A stretch of 62,907 nt of DNA from Eubacterium sp. (GCA_017420535.1 JAFOIV010000015.1:1-62907); one strand, 5' to 3'; shown: positions 17,309 through 27,199, counted from the first letter of the stretch. Numbers and translations: made by a program. The notes: generated by a model not told the origin, from the letters alone.

Positions 17309-18517
17309 ATGAAGTTACCACAGATAATAAAGAGCTTGTTAGAAACGGATTTATATAAATTCAGTATGGGAATGACAATCTATCATCAGTTCCCATCATA
17401 TACAACAACCTGGACTTTTAAATGCAGAAATAAAGATGTGCATTTTACAAAGGAAATGGTAGAAGAAATAAGAGAGCAGATAAAGGCTTATTGTAATCTC
17501 CATTTTAAAGAGGATGAGCTGGACTATTTAAGAACTATCAAATGGTTAAAACCTGACTATATTGATTTCTTAAGATTATGGCATCCAAGATATGAAGATT
17601 TTGAGATCACAGAAGACGCTGAATGCGGCCTTGCCATCGATGCAAGAGGAACCTGGCTTAATTCATCAATGTATGAGATCCCTACTCTTGCAATAGTAAA
17701 TGAAGTATATTTCAAGATGGCTTATGATTATAATGAATTACTTGAGTCATTTAAGGAGAGACTGGATGCAAAGGTAAAGAGGATCTATGATAATTCAATC
17801 TACCTTGGAACATTTTCAGAGTTCGGACTTCGCCGCAGATTATCTGCAGAGGCTCAGGAACTGGCTGTGCAGAAGCTTTTAGAAGTATCTGAAAGATCTA
17901 GCTCAAACTTCATCGGAACATCAAATGTATATCTGGCAAGAAAGTATAACATCCTTCCAGTTGGTACAATGGCCCATGAATATATCATGTGTGTTGGACA
18001 GGGAGAAAATAAACACAATGCAGCATATTCAAACTGGTATGCCCTTAATGCATGGATAAAGGAATATTCAGTACTTAATGGTATTGCATTAACGGATACT
18101 ATCACAACTGATGTTTTCTTAAAGGATTTCCAGCTTACATTTGCAACAATGTTCAATGGTGTCCGTCATGACTCAGGAGATCCATATGAATGGGGCGAGA
18201 AGATGATCAAGCATTATGAGAGTCTTGGAATAGATCCAAAGACAAAGACACTTCTCTTCTCAGACAGTCTGGACTTTGATAAAGCATCTAAATTATTCTA
18301 TCACTTTAATAACAGGATCAAAGTAGCCTTTGGTATTGGAACTTACATTTCAAATGATACCAAGGTTCCGGCCCTTAATATTGTTATGAAGACAACAGAA
18401 TGTAACGGACATCCTGTTGCAAAGATTTCTGATACACCGGGTAAGGGAATGTGCAAAGATGCTGAATATGTTGATTATCTTGTGCGTACTCTTAAATGGA
18501 GAATGGATCACGAATAA
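17309..18517 (+). CDS. pncB: Nicotinate phosphoribosyltransferase
   Basis: 402 residues, converting nicotinate plus PRPP to nicotinate mononucleotide. Family landmarks are LLETDLYKFSMGM at the N-terminus, LGTFSEFGLRRRLS, PVGTMAHEYIM, TTDVFLKDF and GVRHDSGDPYEWGEK, and LLFSDSLDFDKA. The active-site His is in the HEYIM/HDSGD region. GGAGGAAG precedes the ATG and the gene follows the nucleotidyltransferase by 17 bp. Confidence 0.95.
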   Translation: MKLPQIIKSLLETDLYKFSMGMTIYHQFPSYTTTWTFKCRNKDVHFTKEMVEEIREQIKAYCNLHFKEDELDYLRTIKWLKPDYIDFLRLWHPRYEDFEITEDAECGLAIDARGTWLNSSMYEIPTLAIVNEVYFKMAYDYNELLESFKERLDAKVKRIYDNSIYLGTFSEFGLRRRLSAEAQELAVQKLLEVSERSSSNFIGTSNVYLARKYNILPVGTMAHEYIMCVGQGENKHNAAYSNWYALNAWIKEYSVLNGIALTDTITTDVFLKDFQLTFATMFNGVRHDSGDPYEWGEKMIKHYESLGIDPKTKTLLFSDSLDFDKASKLFYHFNNRIKVAFGIGTYISNDTKVPALNIVMKTTECNGHPVAKISDTPGKGMCKDAEYVDYLVRTLKWRMDHE

Positions 18518-18530
18518 AGGAGATTAAAAA

Positions 18531-19301
18531 ATGCTTAATTTTAATGTAGAAGAAGTAGTAAATAAAGATATCCGGTTTTTAAGGGATTTCTTCAATGGAT
18601 TTTCAGAAAAGTCAGTGGCTGTAATCGGAATCTCAGGAGGTAAGGATTCCACCGTTGCAGCGGCAATGTTAGAGAAAGCACTTGGTAAAGACAGAGTTAT
18701 CGGCGTTATGATGCCTAATGGTGTTCAGGCTGATATCGAAGATTCAAAACAGGTCTGCGAATTCGTTGGGATCAGGAATACAACAGTAAATATCGAGGCA
18801 ATGTTTAATGCAGCCCGGGCAACATTTGAAGCAGATGAGAATATAAAAATAACTCCTCAGCTTTTAACAAATCTGGCACCTCGTCTTAGAATGACTACTC
18901 TTTACGCGGTTGCTCAGGGACAGGAAGTTCCTGCTTTTGTTATCAATACATGTAACCGTTCAGAAGACTACGTTGGATATTCAACAAAATATGGCGATGC
19001 AGCAGGGGATGTTTCAGTGCTTCAGGATCTTCTTGTTACAGAAGTAAGGGCTGTTGGGGATTATTTAGGACTTCCTGAAAGTCTGGTTCATAAGACTCCA
19101 AGTGACGGACTTTGCGGAAAGACAGATGAGGATAACCTTGGATTCACATATGCCCAGCTGGACAGTTATATAATGTGGATCGACCAGGGAATGAAGGGGG
19201 ATTGCCCTATCAGTGCTGAACTTAAGGAAAAGATCGATAGAAAACATGCAGCAAATCTTCACAAATTAAAAACAATTCCTTCATTTGCAAGAAAAAACTA
19301 A
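18531..19301 (+). CDS. nadE: NH3-dependent NAD+ synthetase
   Basis: 256 residues, amidating deamido-NAD with ATP and ammonia. The PP-loop GISGGKDSTVAA, the NTCNRSEDYVGY segment, GDAAGDVSVLQDL and KTPSDGLCGKTDEDNLGFTY are all present. There is no N-terminal nitrilase domain, so ammonia rather than glutamine is expected as donor. It is the last gene of the NrtR operon, 13 bp after pncB, and is followed by a hairpin. Confidence 0.95.
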   Translation: MLNFNVEEVVNKDIRFLRDFFNGFSEKSVAVIGISGGKDSTVAAAMLEKALGKDRVIGVMMPNGVQADIEDSKQVCEFVGIRNTTVNIEAMFNAARATFEADENIKITPQLLTNLAPRLRMTTLYAVAQGQEVPAFVINTCNRSEDYVGYSTKYGDAAGDVSVLQDLLVTEVRAVGDYLGLPESLVHKTPSDGLCGKTDEDNLGFTYAQLDSYIMWIDQGMKGDCPISAELKEKIDRKHAANLHKLKTIPSFARKN

Positions 19302-19337
19302 ATAAGTTATCATTGTATATAGAAATGATAATACTTT

Positions 19338-19366
19338 CTGGCGGCGAAAGCCGCCAGTTTCATTTA
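19338..19366 (+). terminator. Terminator of the NAD salvage operon
   Basis: CTGGCGGC, GAAA tetraloop, GCCGCCAG followed by TTTCATTT. Strong stem, imperfect T-run. Confidence 0.8.
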
Positions 19367-19384
19367 TAAGAAGGGGATAATATA

Positions 19385-20368
19385 GTGTTAAAAAGGGGAT
19401 ATGTAAAACTTGTCATGGCCTTAATGGCCCTTAGTTTAGCGGGTTGTACTCCGAGGGATAAGATTACAGGAGAAATTGCTGATTCACTTACGGAGGCAAA
19501 AAAATTGCCAGAAGAGTACGAAGATGAAAATGAGGAAAAAGAGATGATTAAAAAAGATAATCCAATTCCATTTTCTTATATACCTAATGAGAAAGAGGAC
19601 GGGGATGAAAGAGAGATAGTATGCTGGGGAGACAGCATGACAGAAGGCTACGGCTCAACAGATGGGACAGTTGAGAGAAATGGCATAGTTTATGATATAT
19701 CGGGACTTTCTTATCCGGAAATGCTGGCAGACCTTACAGGACTTCATACATTTAATTTTGGAGTGAGCGGTGCAAATTCCCTTGAAATCTGCATGATGCA
19801 GGGGGCTTATCCTATCGATGAAGAGAATCTGCAAAAGATTACGGCAGATGGAAGAAGTAACAGAATGAGACTTTCGTATGTGAAAGAAGGAAGAGAACAT
19901 CCAGGGGATATACTCATTCTTGAGATAGGAAGTAACGGAGGATGGGATGATGATTATCAGGTTCTTATAGATCAGTATAAGGCCATGATAGAGCATTCTG
20001 GATGCGAGAATTATATTGTAGTTGGAGACACGGATGATATGGGAAATTCGGCTTCCACAAAAGTAGTTGAAGAAGAGGAAGCTTCATATAGTGAGGAAAA
20101 CGGATATGAAGCAATATATGAGACATCCTGGGACAAGGCTTTAAAGGAAGCCTTTGGAGAACACTTCATCAATATTAGAGCATATATATTACAAAATGGC
20201 ATGGAAATGTGTCATCTCACTCCAACTGTTGAAGAAGAATATCAGCTTTCAGCAGGTATGATACCAGACCAGTTAAGAAGCGACTGGACCCATTTTACTT
20301 GCTATGGATATTATGTTCAGGCAGTTGGTATTTATGAAAAAGGCGTGGAACTGGGTTACTGGAAATAG
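19385..20368 (+). CDS. SGNH/GDSL-hydrolase lipoprotein
   Basis: 327 residues exported as a lipoprotein: hydrophobic signal with lipobox LSLAGC, then a charged Glu/Lys linker (about 30-65). The hydrolase domain shows block I GDSMTEG, a GVSGAN segment, EIGSNGGWDDD in the block III position, and the C-terminal DWTHFTCYG carrying the catalytic Asp and His. Such enzymes are esterases acting on acyl groups of polysaccharides or lipids; being followed by phosphorylase genes suggests glycan deacetylation, but that is inference. The start is a GTG 10 bp after AAGGGG. Confidence 0.78.
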   Translation: MLKRGYVKLVMALMALSLAGCTPRDKITGEIADSLTEAKKLPEEYEDENEEKEMIKKDNPIPFSYIPNEKEDGDEREIVCWGDSMTEGYGSTDGTVERNGIVYDISGLSYPEMLADLTGLHTFNFGVSGANSLEICMMQGAYPIDEENLQKITADGRSNRMRLSYVKEGREHPGDILILEIGSNGGWDDDYQVLIDQYKAMIEHSGCENYIVVGDTDDMGNSASTKVVEEEEASYSEENGYEAIYETSWDKALKEAFGEHFINIRAYILQNGMEMCHLTPTVEEEYQLSAGMIPDQLRSDWTHFTCYGYYVQAVGIYEKGVELGYWK

Positions 20369-20389
20369 GCTTATTTTTCGCGGGAGAAA

Positions 20390-20454
20390 TTGGAAACGTT
20401 ATCAATTAAAAATGGTTCATAATTTTGATAAGAGTTTCATAAATGTGATATAGT
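20390..20454 (+). promoter_or_regulatory. Cre-like catabolite site and promoter of the GH94 gene
   Basis: TTGGAAACGTTATCAA at 20390-20405 matches the CcpA cre consensus WTGNNARCGNWWWCAW at every position. About 20 bp downstream lies a promoter candidate, TTGATA (20425-20430), 18-bp spacer, TATAGT (20449-20454). A cre upstream of the -35 box can mean CcpA activation or a related LacI-family repressor. Confidence 0.7.
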
Positions 20455-20521
20455 TTTTAACTTCGATTTAGTAATTTTAGAATTGAGGGCAGAGCACCAA
20501 TTCAGATAAATCGGAGGAAAC

Positions 20522-23215
20522 ATGGATAAGATAAGAATTTTAGATTCAAATGGTACATTTCAGCTTGATAGGGCAGAAGATTATAATTATCTCTTCTTTC
20601 CTATTGCCGGTTGTTGTGGGCTTAAAGGAGCTGTAACTCCAAATCTTGGAGGAGATTCAAAAATAGCTCAGGAATCATTTTTACTTGAACCCGTCAGTGT
20701 TGAAAATCTTCATAATAACAGAAGTACAAGAAATGTCTGGTGCCTTACAGAGGGTAAGAAACCCTGGTCCCTTACAGGTAATTCTGCAGAGGCTGAAAAT
20801 GACAGATTTACTGAATGCCAGGAAGAAAGTTCAGTTACAGCAGGTTTCTTATGGCATAAGATAAATAGAAAAAGAAAAGACAGATCATTATCTTCAGAGA
20901 TAACATCATTTGTTCCATGGAATGCAAATGTGGAGATAATGATGGTAAAGATATCTAATGAAACAAGCGAAGCTATGGATATAAGAATTGTCAGTGCCAC
21001 TCCTATCTATGGAAGAAGTGCAGATAATTTAAGAGATCATAGAAATGTTACATCCATGCTTCATCGTATCAATATCGTGGATAACGGTGTCGTAGTAAAA
21101 CCAACCATGTCTTTTGATGAGAGAGGACATGCGTTGAATCATACGGTTTATTATTCATTTGGAACAGATGAAAATGGTAATAAACCGGAAGGTTTTATCC
21201 CAACAGTTGAAAACTTCATAGGAGAAGGCGGAACATTTACACATCCTAAGGCTATATATAAGGATTTAGACAGTGTGATGGCTGGAAATGGCGCTAGCTT
21301 TGAAGGAAGAGAAGCCTGTGGAACTATATGTTTTAGGAAAGCGACACTTCCTCCATATGGATCACTTAATTACGTGGTGATGATGGGAGTGGCTGAGGAT
21401 ACTGAGAACCTTAACCTTATCACTGAAAAATATGGAAGCCTCAGTAAGGCAACGGCTGCTTTAAATGAAACTAAGGAATATTGGAAAGAGAAGGCCAATG
21501 TAGCTTTTGATACAGGAAATATTCAATATGATAACTTCCTTAAATGGGTAAGCTTTCAGCCTTTTCTTAGGGCAATATACGGCTGCAGTTTCCTTCCTTA
21601 TCACGATTATGGTCGTGGTGGAAGAGGTTGGAGAGATTTATGGCAGGACTGCCTGTCTTTACTTATTATGGATCCGTCAGATGTACGCTTTAATCTCCTC
21701 AATAATATTAAAGGTGTAAGAATCGATGGAACCAATGCTACGATCATTGGTTCAAAGCCGGGAGAATTTATAGCAGATAGAAATGGTATCCAGAGAGTAT
21801 GGATGGATCATGGAGTATGGCCATTTAAGACTATCCTTTTCTATATAGATCAGACTGGAGATACTGAGATCCTGTCTCAGCCGGCCACATACTTTAAGGA
21901 TGCAGCAAGTCTTAGAGCAGAGGGACTTGATGAGGCCTGGAATATAGAACAGGGCTCAAATCTCCTTAATAGAAACGGGGAGATATATCAGGGAACAGTG
22001 CTGGAGCATATTCTTGTGCAGCATGTCATTTCTTTCTTTGAAGTGGGAGAACATGGAATGCTTAGACTCAGGGGAGCTGACTGGAATGATGCCCTTGATA
22101 TGGCAGATGAAAACGGCGAAAGCGTGGCATTTACTGCTGCCTATGCAGGTAATATGGGAGAACTGGCAAAGCTTTTAAAGAAACTGGCTGGTTCTGGAAT
22201 GAAAACAGTAAAGATATTTAAAGAATTAGCGGATATCCTGGAAAAATATGCAATCAATCTTTCTATTGCAGAAAAGAAGGAGATACTTAAAGGTTATCTG
22301 TCAGGTGTAAAACATGACATTTCCGGTGAACAGCTGGAGTTTGATACATTGAAACTGGCTGAGATTTTGGGATCAATGAGAGAAAGCCTTATGGAAGCAA
22401 TAATTAAAAATGAGTGGCTTTCTGAATCAGATGATATAGGCTGGTTCAACAGTTATTATGATAACAGTAAGAATAAGGTTGAGAGAGTAGCGACAGAGGG
22501 AAAAGATGCTCGCATGATGCTTACAGGACAGGTATTTACTATCATGAGTGGATATCTTGGAAAGAAGCATATTGAAGCGATATGCCGTGCGGCAGATAAA
22601 TATCTCTATAAGAAAGAAATCGGCGGATATAGACTAAATACTGATTTTAAGGAAGTAAAGACAGATTTGGGAAGAATGTTCGGCTTTAGTTATGGAGATA
22701 AAGAAAATGGAGCAGTATTCTCCCATATGGCAGTAATGTATGCAGCGGCTCTTTATAGCCAGGGATTTAGTCATGAAGGATTTAAGGTGCTTAAATCTCT
22801 TGCGGATACTGCTATGGATTTTGATACATCATTTATTTATCCAGGTATACCTGAATATTTCAGGGCAGACGGAAGAGGAATGTATCATTATCTTACCGGG
22901 GCAGCCAGCTGGTATCTTATGACTATGGTGACAGAGGTATTTGGTGTAAGAGGGGATTTTGGAAATCTTCTTATTGATCCAAAACTTGTAAGAGAACAGT
23001 TCAGTGATGAAGGAAAAGCTTCCATCAGCCTTACATTTGCAGGAAAGAAGCTGGAGATAAGATTCATAAATGATGATCTTTTAGATGTAGGAGAATACTC
23101 TGTAAGTTCTATAAAGATCGATGATGAATTATTCTCAGAAAATGTAATCGATAAAAATACATTAAGCAGACTTAGCAATGAAAATGTGACAGTTATTGAA
23201 GTTATTCTTAAATGA
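20522..23215 (+). CDS. GH94 phosphorylase, long form (laminaribiose/beta-glucan phosphorylase-like)
   Basis: 897-residue inverting phosphorylase of family GH94, expected in the cytoplasm, cleaving a beta-linked disaccharide or oligosaccharide with phosphate. The catalytic Asp lies in RGADWNDALDM; the active-site region GYGxxD equivalent is HDYGRGGRGWRDLWQD, and HGVWPFKT follows. An extra block of about 50 residues near 590-650 and the N-terminal layout (TPNLGGDSK, VSVENLHNN) separate it from typical cellobiose phosphorylases and recall the laminaribiose/beta-1,3-oligoglucan group. Specificity is not decidable from motifs. It has a cre-like site upstream and a second GH94 gene downstream. Confidence 0.8.
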   Translation: MDKIRILDSNGTFQLDRAEDYNYLFFPIAGCCGLKGAVTPNLGGDSKIAQESFLLEPVSVENLHNNRSTRNVWCLTEGKKPWSLTGNSAEAENDRFTECQEESSVTAGFLWHKINRKRKDRSLSSEITSFVPWNANVEIMMVKISNETSEAMDIRIVSATPIYGRSADNLRDHRNVTSMLHRINIVDNGVVVKPTMSFDERGHALNHTVYYSFGTDENGNKPEGFIPTVENFIGEGGTFTHPKAIYKDLDSVMAGNGASFEGREACGTICFRKATLPPYGSLNYVVMMGVAEDTENLNLITEKYGSLSKATAALNETKEYWKEKANVAFDTGNIQYDNFLKWVSFQPFLRAIYGCSFLPYHDYGRGGRGWRDLWQDCLSLLIMDPSDVRFNLLNNIKGVRIDGTNATIIGSKPGEFIADRNGIQRVWMDHGVWPFKTILFYIDQTGDTEILSQPATYFKDAASLRAEGLDEAWNIEQGSNLLNRNGEIYQGTVLEHILVQHVISFFEVGEHGMLRLRGADWNDALDMADENGESVAFTAAYAGNMGELAKLLKKLAGSGMKTVKIFKELADILEKYAINLSIAEKKEILKGYLSGVKHDISGEQLEFDTLKLAEILGSMRESLMEAIIKNEWLSESDDIGWFNSYYDNSKNKVERVATEGKDARMMLTGQVFTIMSGYLGKKHIEAICRAADKYLYKKEIGGYRLNTDFKEVKTDLGRMFGFSYGDKENGAVFSHMAVMYAAALYSQGFSHEGFKVLKSLADTAMDFDTSFIYPGIPEYFRADGRGMYHYLTGAASWYLMTMVTEVFGVRGDFGNLLIDPKLVREQFSDEGKASISLTFAGKKLEIRFINDDLLDVGEYSVSSIKIDDELFSENVIDKNTLSRLSNENVTVIEVILK

Positions 23216-23316
23216 TACAGGCATTAATGCTTCACATATATTGAATAATAGGATAAAATAAAAACACACACAGCACACAACACACAAATTTAATTAAAAA
23301 GGAAGGGATTAACAAC

Positions 23317-25722
23317 ATGAATTACGGTTTTTTTGATGCAAAGAACAGGGAATATGTGATCACTAGACCTGACACACCTGCTCCTTGGGCAAATTATCTT
23401 GGATCTCCTGAATATGGTGCACTTATCTCAGGAAATGCAGGAGGTTACAGCTTTAGAAAATCTGGAGCTGATGGAAGAATACTCAGATATGTATTTAACG
23501 GACTTGATGAGCCGGGAAGATATCTCTATATCAGAGACAATGCTGATAAGGATTACTGGTCAGTATCATGGAAACCGGTCTGCAAAGAATTAGATCAGTT
23601 TAAAACCAAGACTCGTCATGGACTTGGTTATTCAATCTTTGAAACAGAATATAAGAATATTAAGGCAGAAGCTTCATACTATGTACCTAAGGATAAGACA
23701 TATGAAGTATGGGAGCTTACTGTAAAAAATGATTCAGATGTAGATAGAGATCTTACTCTTACAGGTTATGCTGAATTCACAAATCATGATAATTATGAGC
23801 AGGATCAGGTTAATCTTCAGTATTCAAGATTTATCACCAGAACAAAATTTGAAGAAAACCGTATCATGCATATACTTCATGGAAATCTTGATTCACAGGA
23901 TGAAGAAGTAGATAAAAAAGTTGTTACTAAGAGATTCTTCGGACTTGTGGGTTCAAAAGTTGATTCCTTCACAGGAGATAGAGATACATTCCTTGGATGT
24001 GGAAGAAGATATGGAAATCCTATGGGCGTAGCTGAAGGAGATTTAAAAAATGTGGAAGGCTTTAATGAATATAACTGTGGAGCTCTTTCAACTAAGATAG
24101 TCCTTAAGCCGGGTGAGTCAAAGACTGTAGCATTTTTACTGGGAATGCATTATTCAAAAGAAGCTGCTGTTATCCTTTCAGGCTATGATGATGTTAAGGC
24201 AGTTTGTGATAGAGAGATAAATGAACTTAAAGATGAGTGGGAAGACAGATTAAAAGGTCTTCAGGTTAATACACCAGATGAAGATTTCAATGTAATGATC
24301 AATACATGGAATGCCTATAACTGCTTTATGACATTTATCTGGTCAAGAGCTGCTTCATTTGTTTATTGCGGACTTAGAAATGGATATGGCTATCGTGATA
24401 CAGTTCAGGATATTCAGGGTATCATTCATTTGAAGCCTGAGATGGCAAAAGAGAAAATCCGTTTCATGCTGTCAGCACAGGTTGATAATGGTGGAGGACT
24501 TCCACTTGTTAAATTTACACATAATCCGGGACATGAGGATACCCCTGATGATGAATCATATGTAAGATCAACAGGTCATCCGGCCTATAGAGCAGATGAT
24601 GCTTTATGGCTTTTTCCAACAATTTATAAATATATCGCTGAATCAGGAGATCTGGCATTTTTTGATGAAGATATCCTCTATGCCAATAAGGATCATGGAA
24701 CAGTTTATGATCACTTAAAGAGAGCAATCCAGTTCTCATTTGATCATCTTGGCCCTCACAATATGCCGGCTGGTCTTTATGCTGACTGGAATGACTGCCT
24801 TAGACTTGGAAAGAATGGCGAATCAACATTCGTAGCATTACAGTTCTATTATGCTCTCAGCATGATGGAAGAGATTGCAGATTATAAGAAGGATGAGGAA
24901 TACAAAGCTTTCGCATCTAAGAAGAAGGAAGAATTAAAAGAGATCATTAATAAATGCTGCTGGAATGAAGACAGATTTACAAGAGGCTATACAGAAGCTG
25001 GTGAAGTTATCGGAGAAAGAACAGCTCCGGAAGCTAACATGTGGCTTAATCCTCAGAGCTGGTCTGTTATCAGCGGACTTGCAACAAAAGAGCAGGCAGA
25101 AGCTGCTATGGAGAATGTAAACAGCAGACTTAATTCTGATTTTGGTGCAGCTCTTATGGATCCTCCATATCACAGCCATGCATTTGAAGGAGCTCTTGGA
25201 GTTATCTACAATCAGGGTACTAAGGAAAATGCAGGTATCTTCTCACAGACTCAGGGATGGCTGATCCTTGCAGAATCTCTTTTAGGACATGGTAACAGAG
25301 CATATCAGTATTATCATGAGAACTGTCCTGCATCACAGAATGATAAGGCAGAAGTAAGACGTCTTGAGCCATATTGCTATGGACAGTTTACAGAAGGACC
25401 TAAGAGTATCCATTTTGGAAGAAGCCATGTTCATTGGCTTACAGGAACAGCTTCAACAGTAATGGTTGGTTCAGTTGAGGGTATCCTTGGACTCAGACCT
25501 GATCTTTATGGTCTTCGCCTTGCTCCAAGTATCTCATCTGAATGGGAAAGCTTTACTATGGATAAGATATTCAGAGGAAAGAAGTTAAATATCACAGTTC
25601 TTAATCCTGACAAGAAGGAATCAGGCTTTACATCTCTTAAGGTTAATGGTGAAGAGATGAAAGAGGGATATATTCCTGCTGATATCCTTAAGGATGAGAA
25701 CGAAATCATCTATACAATGTAA
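23317..25722 (+). CDS. GH94 phosphorylase (cellobiose or chitobiose phosphorylase type)
   Basis: 801-residue GH94 enzyme starting NYGFFDAKNREYVITRPDTP, with NYLG, NAGGYSF, RHGLGYS, GYRDTVQDIQG, the catalytic LYADWNDCLRLG segment, and a C-terminal RSHVHWLTGTAST region. The RPDTPAPWANYLG start resembles N,N'-diacetylchitobiose phosphorylase, while overall length fits both that and cellobiose phosphorylase. Energetically it conserves a glycosidic bond as hexose-1-phosphate. It follows the long GH94 gene by 101 bp of A/C-rich leader, and a strong terminator follows. Confidence 0.85.
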   Translation: MNYGFFDAKNREYVITRPDTPAPWANYLGSPEYGALISGNAGGYSFRKSGADGRILRYVFNGLDEPGRYLYIRDNADKDYWSVSWKPVCKELDQFKTKTRHGLGYSIFETEYKNIKAEASYYVPKDKTYEVWELTVKNDSDVDRDLTLTGYAEFTNHDNYEQDQVNLQYSRFITRTKFEENRIMHILHGNLDSQDEEVDKKVVTKRFFGLVGSKVDSFTGDRDTFLGCGRRYGNPMGVAEGDLKNVEGFNEYNCGALSTKIVLKPGESKTVAFLLGMHYSKEAAVILSGYDDVKAVCDREINELKDEWEDRLKGLQVNTPDEDFNVMINTWNAYNCFMTFIWSRAASFVYCGLRNGYGYRDTVQDIQGIIHLKPEMAKEKIRFMLSAQVDNGGGLPLVKFTHNPGHEDTPDDESYVRSTGHPAYRADDALWLFPTIYKYIAESGDLAFFDEDILYANKDHGTVYDHLKRAIQFSFDHLGPHNMPAGLYADWNDCLRLGKNGESTFVALQFYYALSMMEEIADYKKDEEYKAFASKKKEELKEIINKCCWNEDRFTRGYTEAGEVIGERTAPEANMWLNPQSWSVISGLATKEQAEAAMENVNSRLNSDFGAALMDPPYHSHAFEGALGVIYNQGTKENAGIFSQTQGWLILAESLLGHGNRAYQYYHENCPASQNDKAEVRRLEPYCYGQFTEGPKSIHFGRSHVHWLTGTASTVMVGSVEGILGLRPDLYGLRLAPSISSEWESFTMDKIFRGKKLNITVLNPDKKESGFTSLKVNGEEMKEGYIPADILKDENEIIYTM

Positions 25723-25730
25723 TTAATTTA

Positions 25731-25769
25731 AGGCACTTTCTAAAAAATGTTTTAGAAAGTGCCTTTTTT
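25731..25769 (+). terminator. Rho-independent terminator after the GH94 pair
   Basis: AGGCACTTTCTAAAA and TTTTAGAAAGTGCCT form a 15-bp perfect stem with a tiny loop, followed by TTTTT. Confidence 0.93.
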
Positions 25770-25828
25770 CGGTTATAATAGCAGAGACGTGATAAACTTT
25801 GCTGTATAGTCGAAGGAGATAAAGTAAG

Positions 25829-27199
25829 ATGGGGAAATATAAAGGACTGATGTTTAAGGTGGCAACGTCTGTTATTGTGTTTTCAAGCTTTGCCATGATA
25901 CTGGTGATATATATTTCGCTTAGACGAGATATAAAAGAAAATGATAGAAACGGCGCAGTAGTAATAAATATAAGGAATGTAGAAGAAGAGAGCAGTATCA
26001 TCACTGAACTTGCCACGGACATGATAAAAGAAGAGACTGCTATCGGCGAGATAAAAACTAAAGACTTTACATATTCATTTAATCCCAAGGCTTTTACTAA
26101 AGGGATGATACTGCTTGACGAGGAAAGCATAATGAATATGAGAATAGAAGATAAGATAAGTCATATGACTCTAGAAGAAAAAGTCGGCCAGATGTTTTTC
26201 GTTGGTGTTGATGGAATATCAGGGGTAAAGGGAACCCTTAATGTTGATGATAAATTCAAAGAAAAACTCCATGATTTTCCGGTTGGAGGAGTGATAATAT
26301 TTGGAAAAAATATATCCAGTGAAGATCAGTTAAAGAAACTGAATGCGGACCTTATGGCGGAGGGGGCTTTAAAAAATATCCCACTATTTATCGGAATAGA
26401 CGAAGAAGGGGGAAGTATCACAAGGATTTCTTCAAAAGAGGGCTTTGATGATATAAAAAACGTTGGTGATATGAAGAATATAGGAAATTCCGGGGATCTT
26501 CATAATTCCTATGATGCAGCGGTTTATATCGCAGATTATCTTAAAGAATATAATATAAACCTGGATTTTGCTCCAGTTGCAGATATAAATAGCAATCCAA
26601 AGAATCCTATAATAGGTGACAGGGCTTTTGGTTCTGATCCAAAGGAAGTTTCTGATATGGTGGAAGCCTTTAGAAAAGGGCTTAATGATGAAGGGGTTGC
26701 ATCATGTATCAAGCACTTCCCGGGGCATGGAGATACAGAGACAGATTCTCATAAGGGGATTGCTGTTTCCAACCGTACTTTAGATGAATTAAAGGAAAAT
26801 GAATTTGTGCCATATTATAGAGCTATTGAAAATGATGTAGATATGATAATGGTTGCTCATATCTGTGTTCCTAAGGTTACAGGAGACCAGACTCCGGCAT
26901 CACTTTCTAAAACTGTTGTAACAGATATACTTAGAAATGAATTGGGATATGATGGTGTTGTGATAACTGACGCAATGGATATGAAAGCAATAACTGATTA
27001 TTACGGACAGGGTGAGGCGGCGCGCCTTGCCGTAGATGCCGGATGCGATTTTATCCTTGAATCCCAGGTATGTGGTGAGGCATATAATACAGTACTGGGG
27101 GCGGTTTATGCTGGTGAGATTTCTGAGGAAAGGATAGACCAGTCTGTCAGGAGGATATTAAGACTTAAATATAAATATAATAAAGAGGTTTTTGAATGA
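25829..27199 (+). CDS. nagZ: Membrane-anchored GH3 beta-N-acetylhexosaminidase, NagZ-like
   Basis: 456 residues with an uncleaved N-terminal membrane anchor (about 12-32), a linker, and a single (alpha/beta)8 GH3 domain from about residue 105. The NagZ-specific KHFPGHGDTETDSH motif supplies the His/Asp acid-base dyad, and VVITDAMDMKAI carries the catalytic nucleophile Asp. It should remove non-reducing GlcNAc from peptidoglycan fragments or chitin-like saccharides outside the cell. AAGGAG precedes the ATG, and the stop overlaps the next gene's start. Confidence 0.9.
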   Translation: MGKYKGLMFKVATSVIVFSSFAMILVIYISLRRDIKENDRNGAVVINIRNVEEESSIITELATDMIKEETAIGEIKTKDFTYSFNPKAFTKGMILLDEESIMNMRIEDKISHMTLEEKVGQMFFVGVDGISGVKGTLNVDDKFKEKLHDFPVGGVIIFGKNISSEDQLKKLNADLMAEGALKNIPLFIGIDEEGGSITRISSKEGFDDIKNVGDMKNIGNSGDLHNSYDAAVYIADYLKEYNINLDFAPVADINSNPKNPIIGDRAFGSDPKEVSDMVEAFRKGLNDEGVASCIKHFPGHGDTETDSHKGIAVSNRTLDELKENEFVPYYRAIENDVDMIMVAHICVPKVTGDQTPASLSKTVVTDILRNELGYDGVVITDAMDMKAITDYYGQGEAARLAVDAGCDFILESQVCGEAYNTVLGAVYAGEISEERIDQSVRRILRLKYKYNKEVFE

